Positions 37,616 through 47,700 of a stretch of DNA of 64,000 bases are shown piece by piece. The stretch comes from Exobacillus caeni (lineage in GTDB: Bacteria > Bacillota > Bacilli > Bacillales > Guptibacillaceae): positions 1 through 64,000 of the forward strand of contig NZ_SWLG01000010.1 of assembly GCF_005747095.1 (NCBI RefSeq), in the 5' to 3' direction. Position numbers and translations under genes: made by a program. Under the pieces are notes generated by a model. It was not told the origin of the DNA, did no database searches, and saw nothing but the letters and a program-made list of their open reading frames with translations. Numbering within the stretch: the stretch's first letter is position 1; each line of letters begins with the position of its first letter.

Positions 37616-38422
37616 TCATTCTGTGATAATCTCATACAATGCTCCTTGTAAGAGGATTGATTGATTTTGGTTGCCGTTTTCAAGCTGAAGGCCAAAGGGT
37701 CTTTCGCCAAATGTATTGAGGAAACGTTCAATAACTCCATCCCCGACAGGAGTACAAAACAACAGGTTTCCGCCCGGCATGTAAAGGCGCTGGCACTTTG
37801 CACCCCATTCCTCATTAATAAACGCCTCTCCGATTTGCAGATTGAAAAGTGAAGACCAGCTAGAAATTTTATCATCCAAATTTTCAACTGCTAACAACAC
37901 ATCTTTAATTTGAAGAGAGCCAGCTGGATGGCTGGAGTGTATCTTCAGTTTCTCTCTTCTAACAACATCACCTTCTCCCCATTGGATGAAGAAGGGAAGA
38001 GGAAGTGATGGATGCTCCTCCTCAATAAACAGCATTGACCATTGCAAAAATTCTCCACTGTCCGTTAACCGCGAACCTTTGACAGGGCCATGGAGTTTCA
38101 GGTCTTTTTCTTTAAGCTCGACTACAAGTTGATCCATGTTATTCGTCCTGAGAGCGATCCTCCCCGGGTGGTCTCCTAAAGGCAGCTCAGTGACGAGCTG
38201 CTGGATCAGTGGGTTATCATCAACCTGTATGGAGACAGATGGATTTTGAATTCCGAGCCACTCGATATAACTTAAACCAAAATATGCAAGCGTGTTATAC
38301 GTCCCCCAATTTTCATGCTTCCCGCCCTCAATAGCCTGAATGCCATGCTGCTGCATCGTTTTTTTCGCGGAGGTAGGATTAGATGAAAAGTGAACAAGAT
38401 GATCAAAGGCTAGTGAAGTCAT
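37616..38422 (-). CDS. Glyoxalase-like domain protein (VOC superfamily)
   Basis: A 268-aa protein resembling the Glyoxalase_3-type family. It starts FDHLVHFSSNPTSAKKTM, has IEGGKHENWGTYNTLAYFG and YIEWLGIQ (metal-site-like His and Glu), and a second VOC-like half with DVLLAVENLDDKISSW and LYMPGGNLLF. Full length is typical. No substrate can be given. GAGGGAATTAAA precedes the ATG on the minus strand. A truncated copy of its 3' end lies ~0.9 kb away at 36527-36699. Confidence 0.8.
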   Translation of the reverse strand: MTSLAFDHLVHFSSNPTSAKKTMQQHGIQAIEGGKHENWGTYNTLAYFGLSYIEWLGIQNPSVSIQVDDNPLIQQLVTELPLGDHPGRIALRTNNMDQLVVELKEKDLKLHGPVKGSRLTDSGEFLQWSMLFIEEEHPSLPLPFFIQWGEGDVVRREKLKIHSSHPAGSLQIKDVLLAVENLDDKISSWSSLFNLQIGEAFINEEWGAKCQRLYMPGGNLLFCTPVGDGVIERFLNTFGERPFGLQLENGNQNQSILLQGALYEIITE

Positions 38423-38762
38423 TTTAATTCCCTCGTTTCTAGTTTAGTAATGTAAATCTATTTTAACAGGTTTGTTTCCATAGTAATGGGTGCCAGGCAC
38501 TTATCGAAATGGTTTTCTTAAAAGTTTTAGAAAGAAACAGAGGGTTTAGCATTCGATTTCAAATTAATATCTGCAACAAAAATCACTCACAACCCAAAGG
38601 CCTAAGACTTTATAAGGTACAACGGGGACAAGGCTGATTAAAGCCGAAGTTTTGGTGTCTTATATCTCTGTAGCAGATAAAATGACACCATCCTGCACGG
38701 TTTGGAAAGGAACCTTTAAAAATATTTTTTTAAAATTCAAACAAACTACACCTTCACAGTAA

Positions 38763-38776
38763 TGATAGCGGTTACA
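38763..38776. promoter_or_regulatory. CcpA cre-like operator before the GH66 gene
   Basis: TGATAGCGGTTACA fits the cre consensus TGWNANCGNTNWCA at every defined position. It lies ~87 bases before the gene start, consistent with glucose repression of a polysaccharide-degrading enzyme. The rest of 38423-38862 holds only a half-palindrome GTGCCAGGCAC near 38490. Confidence 0.7.
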
Positions 38777-38862
38777 TGAGGATTGATGATAGATGAAAAT
38801 AAAAGTATCTGAGAAAGGAGTTTTTTGAAAGCCGCTATTAATACTCAAAGGAGGAAATGTAT

Positions 38863-41800
38863 TTGAAAGGTTCATTCCGAAAAATCAAACTACCATTAGT
38901 AAGTCTGGTTGCTATCAACCTTGCGTTAACTTCTATGACGTTCACCTCTGTTACGGAGGCAAAAACAAATAACCACAATGCCGCCGTACAAGCTCAAAAG
39001 AAAATTGGGCTTCCGGCTGCACCGATCACAGCGTTCCTGGTCGACAAAGCGAGGTATAACCCGAAAGAAAAAGTGACCATGTCCATCTTGTTCGACACTT
39101 CTAAGGACTGGAAAGGGAAGCTTAATCTTGAGGTCTATCACTTAAACGAGAAAGTCGCTGAAGGAACAAAGAATATCAAAGTGAAAAAAAGGCTGAAAGG
39201 AATCGAGGTGGAATGGACACCGCCTGCAGAGGATTTCCGCGGATACATGGTTAAGGCTTCCATCGAAGGATCTGATCAGGTTGTGACTGCAGCGATCGAT
39301 GTTTCGAGTGACTGGACCCAATATCCCCGTTATGGTTATGCGACAGAGTTCCCTCAAGAGTCAAAAGAGGATAGTGAGAAGAAGATGAAGGAGCTGACAC
39401 AGGAATATTACCTGAACGGTTTCCAGTTCTATGACTGGATGTGGCGCCATGATGTATCGGTCTACTCCAAAACCGACAGTGAAGGGAACCCTCTCCGTGA
39501 TAAGGATGGAAATTTCATTTCTGAAAAAATCACCAAAGAGACTTCCTATGATGATTTGCTGGGGAGGGAACTTTTCCCGCTGACAATCAAACAGCAGATC
39601 AAAGCAGCCCAGAAGTACAACGCAGCTGCCATGGCCTACCAGATGAACTATGCGGCCAGGGAAAACTATGAAGCCTTCGGCGTGAAGAAGGAGTGGGGGC
39701 TTTACAGAAAGAATGCTAGTTTCCCAGATCCGTCCATCAATGATCAAGAAGGCTTTTACTTTGACTGGGTCAATCCGCCGACAGGATTGTACCTGCAGGA
39801 CCCAGGGAATCAGGAATGGCAAACCTACATTAATAAACAGTTTGCCAGAGGAGTCAATGAATTCGGTTTTGATGGAATGCACCTTGATCAATGGGGTTTC
39901 CATGACAATGATTACCTTTATGATTATGAAGGCAATGAACGTCACTTTTCAAGGGACTATGATTCTCTCATTAATTCAGTGAAAGACTCGCTTGTCCAGA
40001 ATGATAAAAAGAAGAACTTTGTTACTTTTAATATGGTGGGCGGAAATGAAGGATATCAGGATGTTCCGAAAACGACTACTAAAACCGACTTTGATTACAG
40101 TGAAATCTGGCAGGACAAAGACCATTATCGCGATCTCTTGAAAATCGTAGACGATACCAGGGAGGCAAATGGCGGGAAAGCGGTCGTCATTGCAGGGTAT
40201 ATGAACTACAAGCAGGCGACTGGAATTCATTATGAGGTATCTGATGTCCAGGGAATTCCTAAAGCAGACCAATTCTTCTCAAGGATTGGAAAGGTAGCAG
40301 GCTGGGTCGGTGATTTCGGAAAGAAAGATGAAGACCAGATCATCTGGACCGTCGATGTGCCTTCAGCAGGTACGTATTCATTCGACCTTAACTACGGCCA
40401 TGATAATGGGGAAAGCCCTGATGGAAAGCTGACAGTCAACCACAATGAAGTGGTGCCATCCATCGATTTCAATGAAAAAACAGGATGGGGTAACCCGGTT
40501 GCAGCCAAATCCTATGAATTGGAACTGCAAGCAGGCAAGAATGAAATCGTACTTAGCTTAAATTCTAATAACCTCTGGCTGAACGTGGACAGCATCATTC
40601 TTGAAAAAGGTGATTTTAAAAAGGAATACGAAGCGGAAGACGCAGAGTTGATCAGCTGTAAAGTCGATAAATATGGTCATGTTTATAATTTTGAAACAGA
40701 TGGCGATTACATTGAATTTAATGTAAATGTGAAGGAAGCAGGAACTTACCCGCTAAGCTTTCAGTATGGAGTAGAACGTACGGCTGTCTCCCGTAATCTA
40801 TATGTGAACGGAGAACTCATTGAGGATCAGGTCCATATGGAATCAACGGGCGGGTGGGAGAACTTCCAACCTACAGCAGATATTCCTGTGCTTTTAAAGG
40901 CAGGAGCTAATAAAGTTGTCCTGAAAGTAGAAGGTGTAAATGATACAGGGGCTAAAATTGATTACCTGTCTGTAGGCGCTGACCGCTACCAGGCGGAAAA
41001 GGCATTGAGCGGATGGGAGCCTTCACAGGAGCCTTTGTTAAAAATCGTAGATGGGGCGCTGACTGAGTTCAAGCAGCAAGGCGACTACGTTACCTTCAGA
41101 AGGGATACGGATTCAGCTAAAGAGACCAGTGTTTCTATCTATTACAAAAACCCGGGTGAAGAAACGAAAAGAAGTATTTTTATCAACGGTAAAAAAGCGG
41201 GAGAGTTCATCCTGCCTCATACGGACGGCGAAGAATACAGTAAGGCAGAATCTGTGGTGTATTTACCAAATGGAGCAAATGAGATTAAGGTAAAAATGGA
41301 AGAAGCAACCACCACAACCGCGGTCTCGGTGGATAAATTAACAATAGAATCCAACGTGTTCGAAGCCGAACAAGCTGAAACCGGCTGGAGCCCTGTAGTG
41401 GCGAAAACAAGCCAGGTATCCATCGCTCCAGGATACACAGACAACTTTGGAAACAAAGGACAGCGTGTCATCTTTCATGTTGATAACGAAAAAGAAACAG
41501 ATACACTAATCTTCAAATACAGAACGGACAATAACCCGCAAGTCAATATCTATGTGGATGGAGAACTGGTCCCTGCAAATAACTCTTATGTAGATGGAAA
41601 GACGATTTCGGAAAACATCTTCAGCAGCACGCCGGGAGGATGGGGAGGCGCAATGGCTGAAAAAACCATGAAAGCTCCGGTTCCTGCAGGAAAACATGAA
41701 GTGGTGTTCGAACTTGCCTCCAACGGACAATACATCAACCTGGACAGCATGACTGCCGGCGACAAGGAATACCAGGTGGAGGATGCGTCATTCGCGCCTG

Positions 41801-43161
41801 ACGGCCATGGCATCACGACCACTACAGGTCATGTATACGACTTCAAGGATGAAAACGACTTCCTGGATTTCCAGGTGAAAGCAAAAACGGCGGGAGATTA
41901 TAATCTTGTCTGGAAATACAACAATGATTCCGCTTCAAAGCGTGATGCCAAACGGAGTGTCTACATCAATGGAGAAAAGACTGAGGATATCACATTCCCT
42001 TCAAGTGATGGATGGCAGGATCTAGAAATGAAGGACATTTCATTAAAAGAAGGAATCAATTCCATTAAGATAACCGTTGAAAATATCGATGATGACGGAG
42101 TAAAGCTTGATTACCTGCAGGTCGGAGAAGAGAAGTGGCATGCAGAGTCAGTCAATACTCTTGCACCTATGCAAATCTATAAGGATACGTTGTTGAATTT
42201 CGGCCATGTTGGTGATGAAGTCACATTTGATGTCGACTTAGAAGAAGAAGGCGAAACGAGTTTCATCTTCACCTATGCCAACGCTGGAGCGGACACGGAA
42301 AGGACCATTTACGTGGATGGAGAACCAGTGCTGAACGGCGATGGAAACCCTTATACAGTAGGTTTTAAAGGGACAGGCAACAAAGATTCCTACAGTGAAG
42401 ATGGATATATCGTTCTGCCGGATATGACTTCTGGTAAACACAAGGTCACCTTGAAACAAGAAGAAGGCCAGAAGGGATCGATCGATTTACGGAGGATGAC
42501 AATCGGGTTGTTCGATGAACCTTCCGTCCACCTGATGGATGCAGGACTGGCCGCAATAGGAGCCACACATATTGAAATCGGTACTGCGGAAAATTATGAA
42601 GAGGGTCCGAATATGCTGGCTCACGAGTATTATCCGAACCGCAGCAAAAAGATGAGCGCATCTCTTAAAGATTCAATGAAGGATTACTACAAATTCTTTG
42701 CTGCTTATGAAAATCTTCTTTTTGACAGTAAAGAAACAGACAAAAATGTGGTGATCGAAAAAGAAAATAAAGAACTGAAAACAAGCAAAAACGGTGAGCA
42801 GAACAGCATCTGGACAATCGCAAGAGAGAACAAAGACAATGAGGGCTTTGAGGATTATGAGGTTGTCCACCTGATCAACCTGCTTCATAATGATTCAAAT
42901 TGGAGAAATGCAGCCGCCAAACCGGAAAAACAAGAGAATATGATTGTCCGCTATCCTGTTGGAAAAACGAAAAAGGACCTTCCTGACTTACGTGTCTATA
43001 CAGCGAGCCCTGATGCACAAGAAGGACAGCTGCAGGAAATCCCGTTCACCTGGGAAAACGATGAGATTGTGATTAACCTGCCTGAGTTGGAATATTGGCA
43101 AATGATCGTCATCGATCGGGATGGGGCAGAAAGCAAAAAGGTAGCAAAAATTAAGTTCTGA
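38863..43161 (+). CDS. Secreted GH66 dextranase/CITase-like enzyme with tandem CBM insertions
   Basis: About 1432 aa. Signal peptide (residues 1-35, ending VTEAKT). An N-terminal beta domain (~50-150) comes next, then the GH66 barrel: Asp344 in HLDQWGF is the expected nucleophile and Glu416 in YSEIWQD the acid/base, 72 residues apart. The barrel breaks after AGYMNYK (~455) and resumes near residue 1220 (PSVHLMDAGLAAIGA, NMLAHEYYPNRSKK). Between lie about six CBM35/CBM6-like modules with repeated EAE starts and D-x-hydrophobic ends. The family cleaves or cyclises dextran. AAAGGAGG is only 2 bases from ATG 38857 but 8 from TTG 38863, so I choose TTG. A cre box lies upstream. Confidence 0.88.
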   Translation: MKGSFRKIKLPLVSLVAINLALTSMTFTSVTEAKTNNHNAAVQAQKKIGLPAAPITAFLVDKARYNPKEKVTMSILFDTSKDWKGKLNLEVYHLNEKVAEGTKNIKVKKRLKGIEVEWTPPAEDFRGYMVKASIEGSDQVVTAAIDVSSDWTQYPRYGYATEFPQESKEDSEKKMKELTQEYYLNGFQFYDWMWRHDVSVYSKTDSEGNPLRDKDGNFISEKITKETSYDDLLGRELFPLTIKQQIKAAQKYNAAAMAYQMNYAARENYEAFGVKKEWGLYRKNASFPDPSINDQEGFYFDWVNPPTGLYLQDPGNQEWQTYINKQFARGVNEFGFDGMHLDQWGFHDNDYLYDYEGNERHFSRDYDSLINSVKDSLVQNDKKKNFVTFNMVGGNEGYQDVPKTTTKTDFDYSEIWQDKDHYRDLLKIVDDTREANGGKAVVIAGYMNYKQATGIHYEVSDVQGIPKADQFFSRIGKVAGWVGDFGKKDEDQIIWTVDVPSAGTYSFDLNYGHDNGESPDGKLTVNHNEVVPSIDFNEKTGWGNPVAAKSYELELQAGKNEIVLSLNSNNLWLNVDSIILEKGDFKKEYEAEDAELISCKVDKYGHVYNFETDGDYIEFNVNVKEAGTYPLSFQYGVERTAVSRNLYVNGELIEDQVHMESTGGWENFQPTADIPVLLKAGANKVVLKVEGVNDTGAKIDYLSVGADRYQAEKALSGWEPSQEPLLKIVDGALTEFKQQGDYVTFRRDTDSAKETSVSIYYKNPGEETKRSIFINGKKAGEFILPHTDGEEYSKAESVVYLPNGANEIKVKMEEATTTTAVSVDKLTIESNVFEAEQAETGWSPVVAKTSQVSIAPGYTDNFGNKGQRVIFHVDNEKETDTLIFKYRTDNNPQVNIYVDGELVPANNSYVDGKTISENIFSSTPGGWGGAMAEKTMKAPVPAGKHEVVFELASNGQYINLDSMTAGDKEYQVEDASFAPDGHGITTTTGHVYDFKDENDFLDFQVKAKTAGDYNLVWKYNNDSASKRDAKRSVYINGEKTEDITFPSSDGWQDLEMKDISLKEGINSIKITVENIDDDGVKLDYLQVGEEKWHAESVNTLAPMQIYKDTLLNFGHVGDEVTFDVDLEEEGETSFIFTYANAGADTERTIYVDGEPVLNGDGNPYTVGFKGTGNKDSYSEDGYIVLPDMTSGKHKVTLKQEEGQKGSIDLRRMTIGLFDEPSVHLMDAGLAAIGATHIEIGTAENYEEGPNMLAHEYYPNRSKKMSASLKDSMKDYYKFFAAYENLLFDSKETDKNVVIEKENKELKTSKNGEQNSIWTIARENKDNEGFEDYEVVHLINLLHNDSNWRNAAAKPEKQENMIVRYPVGKTKKDLPDLRVYTASPDAQEGQLQEIPFTWENDEIVINLPELEYWQMIVIDRDGAESKKVAKIKF

Positions 43162-43193
43162 TAAAAATAAAACGCAATTGCAACTAGAAGTTG

Positions 43194-43240
43194 AGTGCCT
43201 GTCACTTGTCGAATTCGACAAGTGACAGGCACTCTTTTTT
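43194..43240 (+). terminator. Palindromic repeat used as terminator (copy H, perfect)
   Basis: A 40-bp perfect palindrome: arm AGTGCCTGTCACTTGTCGAA mirrored exactly, followed by CTTTTTT. It ends the GH66 gene and is the best-preserved copy of the family. Confidence 0.9.
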
Positions 43241-43662
43241 TAGAGTTTGTATCAATGATGAAGTATATTCCAGGATATATGCGAATAAATAAAAAGCATT
43301 TATTAGACAAATATGAAGTGATGAGTGAAGGACGGTCAAATAATTGGATAGGATTGCTATTAGTAAGGAGAAAAATCTGATGCTAAAAAAGGTAAAATAG
43401 GAAAAAGTAGAGATAAGTAAAGATGATATAGCAAAAAAATTGCAGATAAAGAAATTAACTTGTTTTAGTAAGAAAAAGTATTGTGCTGTATCGGTCAATG
43501 AAGAATACGGAAGAAATAAATCATTTAATGATTAGAAGAAATTTTACAACAAGAACTCCTTGAAATTTGCAGTTTTAATTAATTTTATAATTTTCCATAT
43601 ATTTCCTTTGTCGATCACTCGTTCGTGATATAATAGATATATCCATGAAAAGGAGTGGTTGT
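43241..43662. other. Gene-poor stretch
   Basis: About 420 AT-rich bases. A short ORF ending at 43380 (MMKYIPGYMRINKKHLLDKY from 43257) lacks a ribosome site and is doubtful. No other signal. Confidence 0.4.
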
Positions 43663-43992
43663 ATGGGATTTAAATTTGAAATGAAAGGTTTTAAGGAATT
43701 TGAAAAAGAACTTGAAACTCTTCAGAAAAAAGCAGATGAATTGGATGGAGATCACGAAGTACCATTTAAAGAATTGTTTCCTGAAGACTTTATGAGAGAG
43801 TATACTAAGTTTTCTTCAATTAATGAAATGGTTGATAAGAGTCAATGGACAGTTGAAAATGATGAGGACTTTTCAAAGATACCTGACGATGAGTGGGATA
43901 AGTATGTAAAAGAAACAACAAATTTTGAGAATTGGGAAGAAATGCAAGGAACAGCAGTAGAAGTTTGGGGCTTTAGGCAGTTAGGTTTTTAA
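43663..43992 (+). CDS. Small acidic hypothetical protein, phage-like
   Basis: A 109-aa protein starting MGFKFEMKGFKEFEKELETL; AAGGAG sits before ATG 43663, better than the in-frame ATG 43645. The first ~35 residues are an amphipathic helix. The rest is acidic with VPFKELFPEDFMREYTKF, then the C-terminal pattern FENWEEMQGTAVEVWGF. The general layout recalls small uncharacterised phage or mobile-element proteins, but I cannot name a family. It opens the region that becomes the defence island. Confidence 0.65.
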   Translation: MGFKFEMKGFKEFEKELETLQKKADELDGDHEVPFKELFPEDFMREYTKFSSINEMVDKSQWTVENDEDFSKIPDDEWDKYVKETTNFENWEEMQGTAVEVWGFRQLGF

Positions 43993-44021
43993 TTTAATAA
44001 TAAAATTAAAGAAATACCTAA

Positions 44022-44045
44022 AGCGCCTTTGGGTGCTTTTTTATA
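44022..44045 (+). terminator. Terminator
   Basis: AAAGCGCC-TTTG-GGTGCTTT followed by a T-run, ~30 bases after the preceding stop. Confidence 0.75.
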
Positions 44046-44107
44046 TTGGAGGAAAATATCTCCTTTTGTCGAATGTAGTAGGTAAAGGCAGAGGAGAGTG
44101 ATTTGAT

Positions 44108-44587
44108 ATGTGGAAAAAGATAGGAAGTTGGTTTATAAAAAAAGGCTGGCCGATTATACAGAAGTTTATAGCTATTTATGGAGAAGAGATCGTAAGAGGA
44201 GTTATTAGAATAGTAAGTAAATTCTACAATGAACGGCAGAGAAAAAAGGCTGCAGAAAAAATGCAAAAAGCTGAAGAGTACCGGAGCAAAGCAGACAACG
44301 AAGGAAATGCAGAAAAGAAAAAGGAATACGAATTCAAATCTGATTTCTATAAGGAAGAAGCAGAGACATATGCTAAAGACATTCTAGAAATGGCAAATAT
44401 ATTTCAAGACATTGAATATAAGACAACTAAACTTGTAAAAGAAAAAACACTTAAACTTCAAGCAACCGATTTATTTGAGACAGGAAAAGAAAGTGAGTTT
44501 AAGTTGAAGAAGGAAAGTGATATTTTAAAATTGTCTAACGAGGATCAGGAAAATGAAATAAGTAATGAAAAAAAGATTAAAGGATAA
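44108..44587 (+). CDS. Hypothetical coiled-coil protein
   Basis: A 159-aa protein. The N-terminus MWKKIGSWFIKKGWPIIQKF is amphipathic and could touch the membrane. Residues ~35-159 are almost entirely Lys/Glu-rich helix (AAEKMQKAEEYRSKADNEG...), predicted coiled coil. GGAGAG lies before the ATG. No known family. It converges on the Hhe-type gene. Confidence 0.65.
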   Translation: MWKKIGSWFIKKGWPIIQKFIAIYGEEIVRGVIRIVSKFYNERQRKKAAEKMQKAEEYRSKADNEGNAEKKKEYEFKSDFYKEEAETYAKDILEMANIFQDIEYKTTKLVKEKTLKLQATDLFETGKESEFKLKKESDILKLSNEDQENEISNEKKIKG

Positions 44588-44663
44588 AGAAAGGCATCTT
44601 AGAGGTGCTTTTTATTATGGACAGGTTCATTTCAATAGAATTAATATTCGAATCATCGAACCA

Positions 44664-44705
44664 ATAATAAGTGCCATATGAATATGAACTCATACGGCAC
44701 TTTTA
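44664..44705. terminator. Bidirectional terminator
   Basis: AAGTGCCATATGA pairs with TCATACGGCACTT (one mismatch) and T/A-rich flanks lie on both sides. It separates the convergent coiled-coil and DUF4011-helicase genes. Confidence 0.8.
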
Positions 44706-44706
44706 T

Positions 44707-47700
44707 TTATGTTATCTTTTCTATGATTTTCTCTTTTTTAACCAATTCTTTAACACGATGATCAATTCGTTCTATTTCGGCAATCGGGTTTTTCCACCAG
44801 TTTCTGCTCCAGATCCTTTCAATGGTCCAGCCTCTGCTTTCGAGGAAGCCCTGGCGATAAACGTCCCTTTCCTTAGCGTTTTGGGAACTATGATACATAG
44901 CGCCGTCGCACTCTACTCCTAGAATGAATCTAGAAGAATCATTAGGATGTACAATTGCCATATCTATTCGATATCCCGACATCCCTACTTGAGTGGTAAC
45001 TTCATATCCGAGGTTTTTCAGCTGTTTATAGACTTGTTCTTCAAAAGGTGAATCAAAATGTAACTCTTGCTGCTTAACGTGAGTATTTACATTTTCATTA
45101 ATTTCTTGGATTACTGCATTAATCTGTTCAATTTGTGAACTAGCCACTGCTTTCGAATACTTTAGATATGATTTGAAAAGCTTTGGTCCAAGTTCAGCAG
45201 TATTCGTTACATTAAGTTCTTCAGGCTCAATACTCGATACAACAATAATTCCTTCTTTTGCTCGTGTAACGGCAACATTTAACCGGTTTTCTCCGCCCTT
45301 TTGGTTCAGCATTCCGAAACGGTTGTAAATCTTGCCTTCTTCATTTTTGGCATATCCTATTGAGAAAAGGATAATATCCCGCTCATCCCCCTGGACATTT
45401 TCAATATTTTTCACGAAAATCCTTTCATCTAAATCTTTGGACATAACTTGCTGATAAAGAACATTGAATTCTTCATCTTCACTAGCCGTTTTATCAATAA
45501 TGTCCAGGATTTTAGATTGCTGTTTAGAGTTAAAGGTGATGATTCCAACAGTTTTACCAGGCTGATTAACCAGCAAGTCTTTTAACACATTCACTATTTC
45601 AATAGCTTCGATTTCATTTGACTGATTAATCCATCGGCCATTTACCTTTTTCCATTGAATTGCAGGTGGATTTTTAAAAGGAATTACGTTCGGAGCAATC
45701 TGAACATGACTGTTATAAAAGGCATGATTTGAAAAGTTAATTAACTCTTCGTATTTAGATCTATAATGCCACTGTAATATTTTCTCTGGAAATCTCCTTT
45801 TTGAAAGGTTTAACAAACTGGTTGATTCATCAGTCTCGAATTCAGGTTCTTCATCCTCGTCGTCGCTGCTTACTGAAGATTGAAACATATTGAAAGGAGG
45901 GAGCTGCATTTCGTCCCCTGCAACGACGATCTTCTTTGCCCTGTATACAGCAGGAATTCCATTTTCTACTGTACATTGTGAAGCCTCATCAAAAATAACT
46001 AAATCGAATAAGCTTTCTTCAAGCGGGAATATTGCTGAAACAATCTCTGGTGAAGCAAGCCAAACAGGCATAATATCCACAAGACCTTGGCCAGCAAACT
46101 GGTTAACAAGTTTTCTTAAGGACCAAATCATTCTCTTTTTCCCAACTTGGTGTTTAAGCTCTTTGACCTTTTTAGGGTTTGTTGACTGTACAAAGTCTAC
46201 ACTTTTAGTTAGAGAGTGAATTAGATATTGTGTTGCGACTGTTCTCCTTTTTTCAATTAATTGAGCAAACGATTCCCTGATTCTTTGGAATTCACTGGTT
46301 GATACCTTTTGTACCTGCGGATACTTTTTTTCTGTTTGATCAATCCAATGGACGTAAGCAGAATTTCTAAATAAGTCAACCCAGTAGTCAGGAAGGGATA
46401 TCTCTGACTGATTGGTTTTATTCTGCAGCTCAAAAATAACATCTTTAACGTTTTCCGAGCAACGAGCCCAGTAGCTGTCCATTTGTTGCAATTCCTCAAA
46501 ATCTCGATGGAAATATTCTGTAATTTGGTCGAGTTCTTTAAGGGGAATATCTCCTTCAGAAATTCTGGTCTTGAATTCCTTGATTTTTTCATCGTTTATA
46601 TACTTATTGAGCTTATCTATTTCATCGGACATTTGCTTTGTTTCTTTTGCAAGTTGATGCATGGTAATTAGTGATTTCCTAATCTTTAACCATTCAGTAG
46701 AGTTTGTTCCCTTGAACTTATCTCCATTTAACAGTTCTTCTAAAATAGACTTCCCTGAAAAAGATGTCCACCACCATAACCTTAGACCCTGTAGCGTGCG
46801 CTGATTGGTACCATCTAAATCCGGATAAATCTTATCTAACTTGTTTTCTATCATCCAAGTATAGGCAGGTGTGATTTTTTCATGGTCAAGTGACTCCAGG
46901 TAGCTTACAGAATTTCTCGCTTTTTCAAGTACACCGTTTAGAAGTTCTATAGCCTGCAGCTTTTCTTTCATATTCATTGAGGCGAAACTCTTACGATGCT
47001 TTAGGATATAGTCATCAGATCCAAACTGGTCATACCATTCTGCATAGGTATAAACACTTTCAGACATGTTATCCAATTCCTGACGATTTAAGGAATCTAA
47101 TATTTTTGAAAGCTCGATGATTTGCGTTGTTTCTCCTACAGCATTTGCAAGACCATATAGATCGTATAGTCTAAATCCATATGCCTGTTGTTCGTATAAA
47201 GCTTTGGCAATGCTATTTAGGAGATCTTCTTGATTATTCAACTTGTTGGAAGAAGAAGCTAACATATTCACTGCTTCTTCATGTGTAATTTCATTTTGTT
47301 CTAATACAGATGATAATTTCGTATATAATTTCTTTCTATCCTGCTTTTCATCATGTATAAGGGCAACGTGATTGCTTAATCCCAAACTATCCAGCCGCTG
47401 ATAAACGACATCCAATGCCGCCCGTTTTTGACATACAACCAGGATTTTTTTCTGCATTTGTAAAGCATCAGTGATTAGATTAACAATCACCTGTGATTTT
47501 CCGGTACCGGGTGGTCCGTGAACAACTAACCCTTTCTGATAACGGGCTTCTCTTAAGATCTCCTCTTGAGATCCATCTGCTTGCAGAAGATTTAGGATAT
47601 CAGGCTCACTCTGAGAATGACTATTATCTAGCTCTTCCGATTCAGATAGCTCCTCATTTTCTTCAGAATTAGCTTCTGGATTTATAAGCTCCCCAGCAAG

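Noticed and set aside
43195-43380. 61-aa ORF after the GH66 gene
   Set aside because: Its first third is the palindromic terminator and no ribosome site precedes any start.
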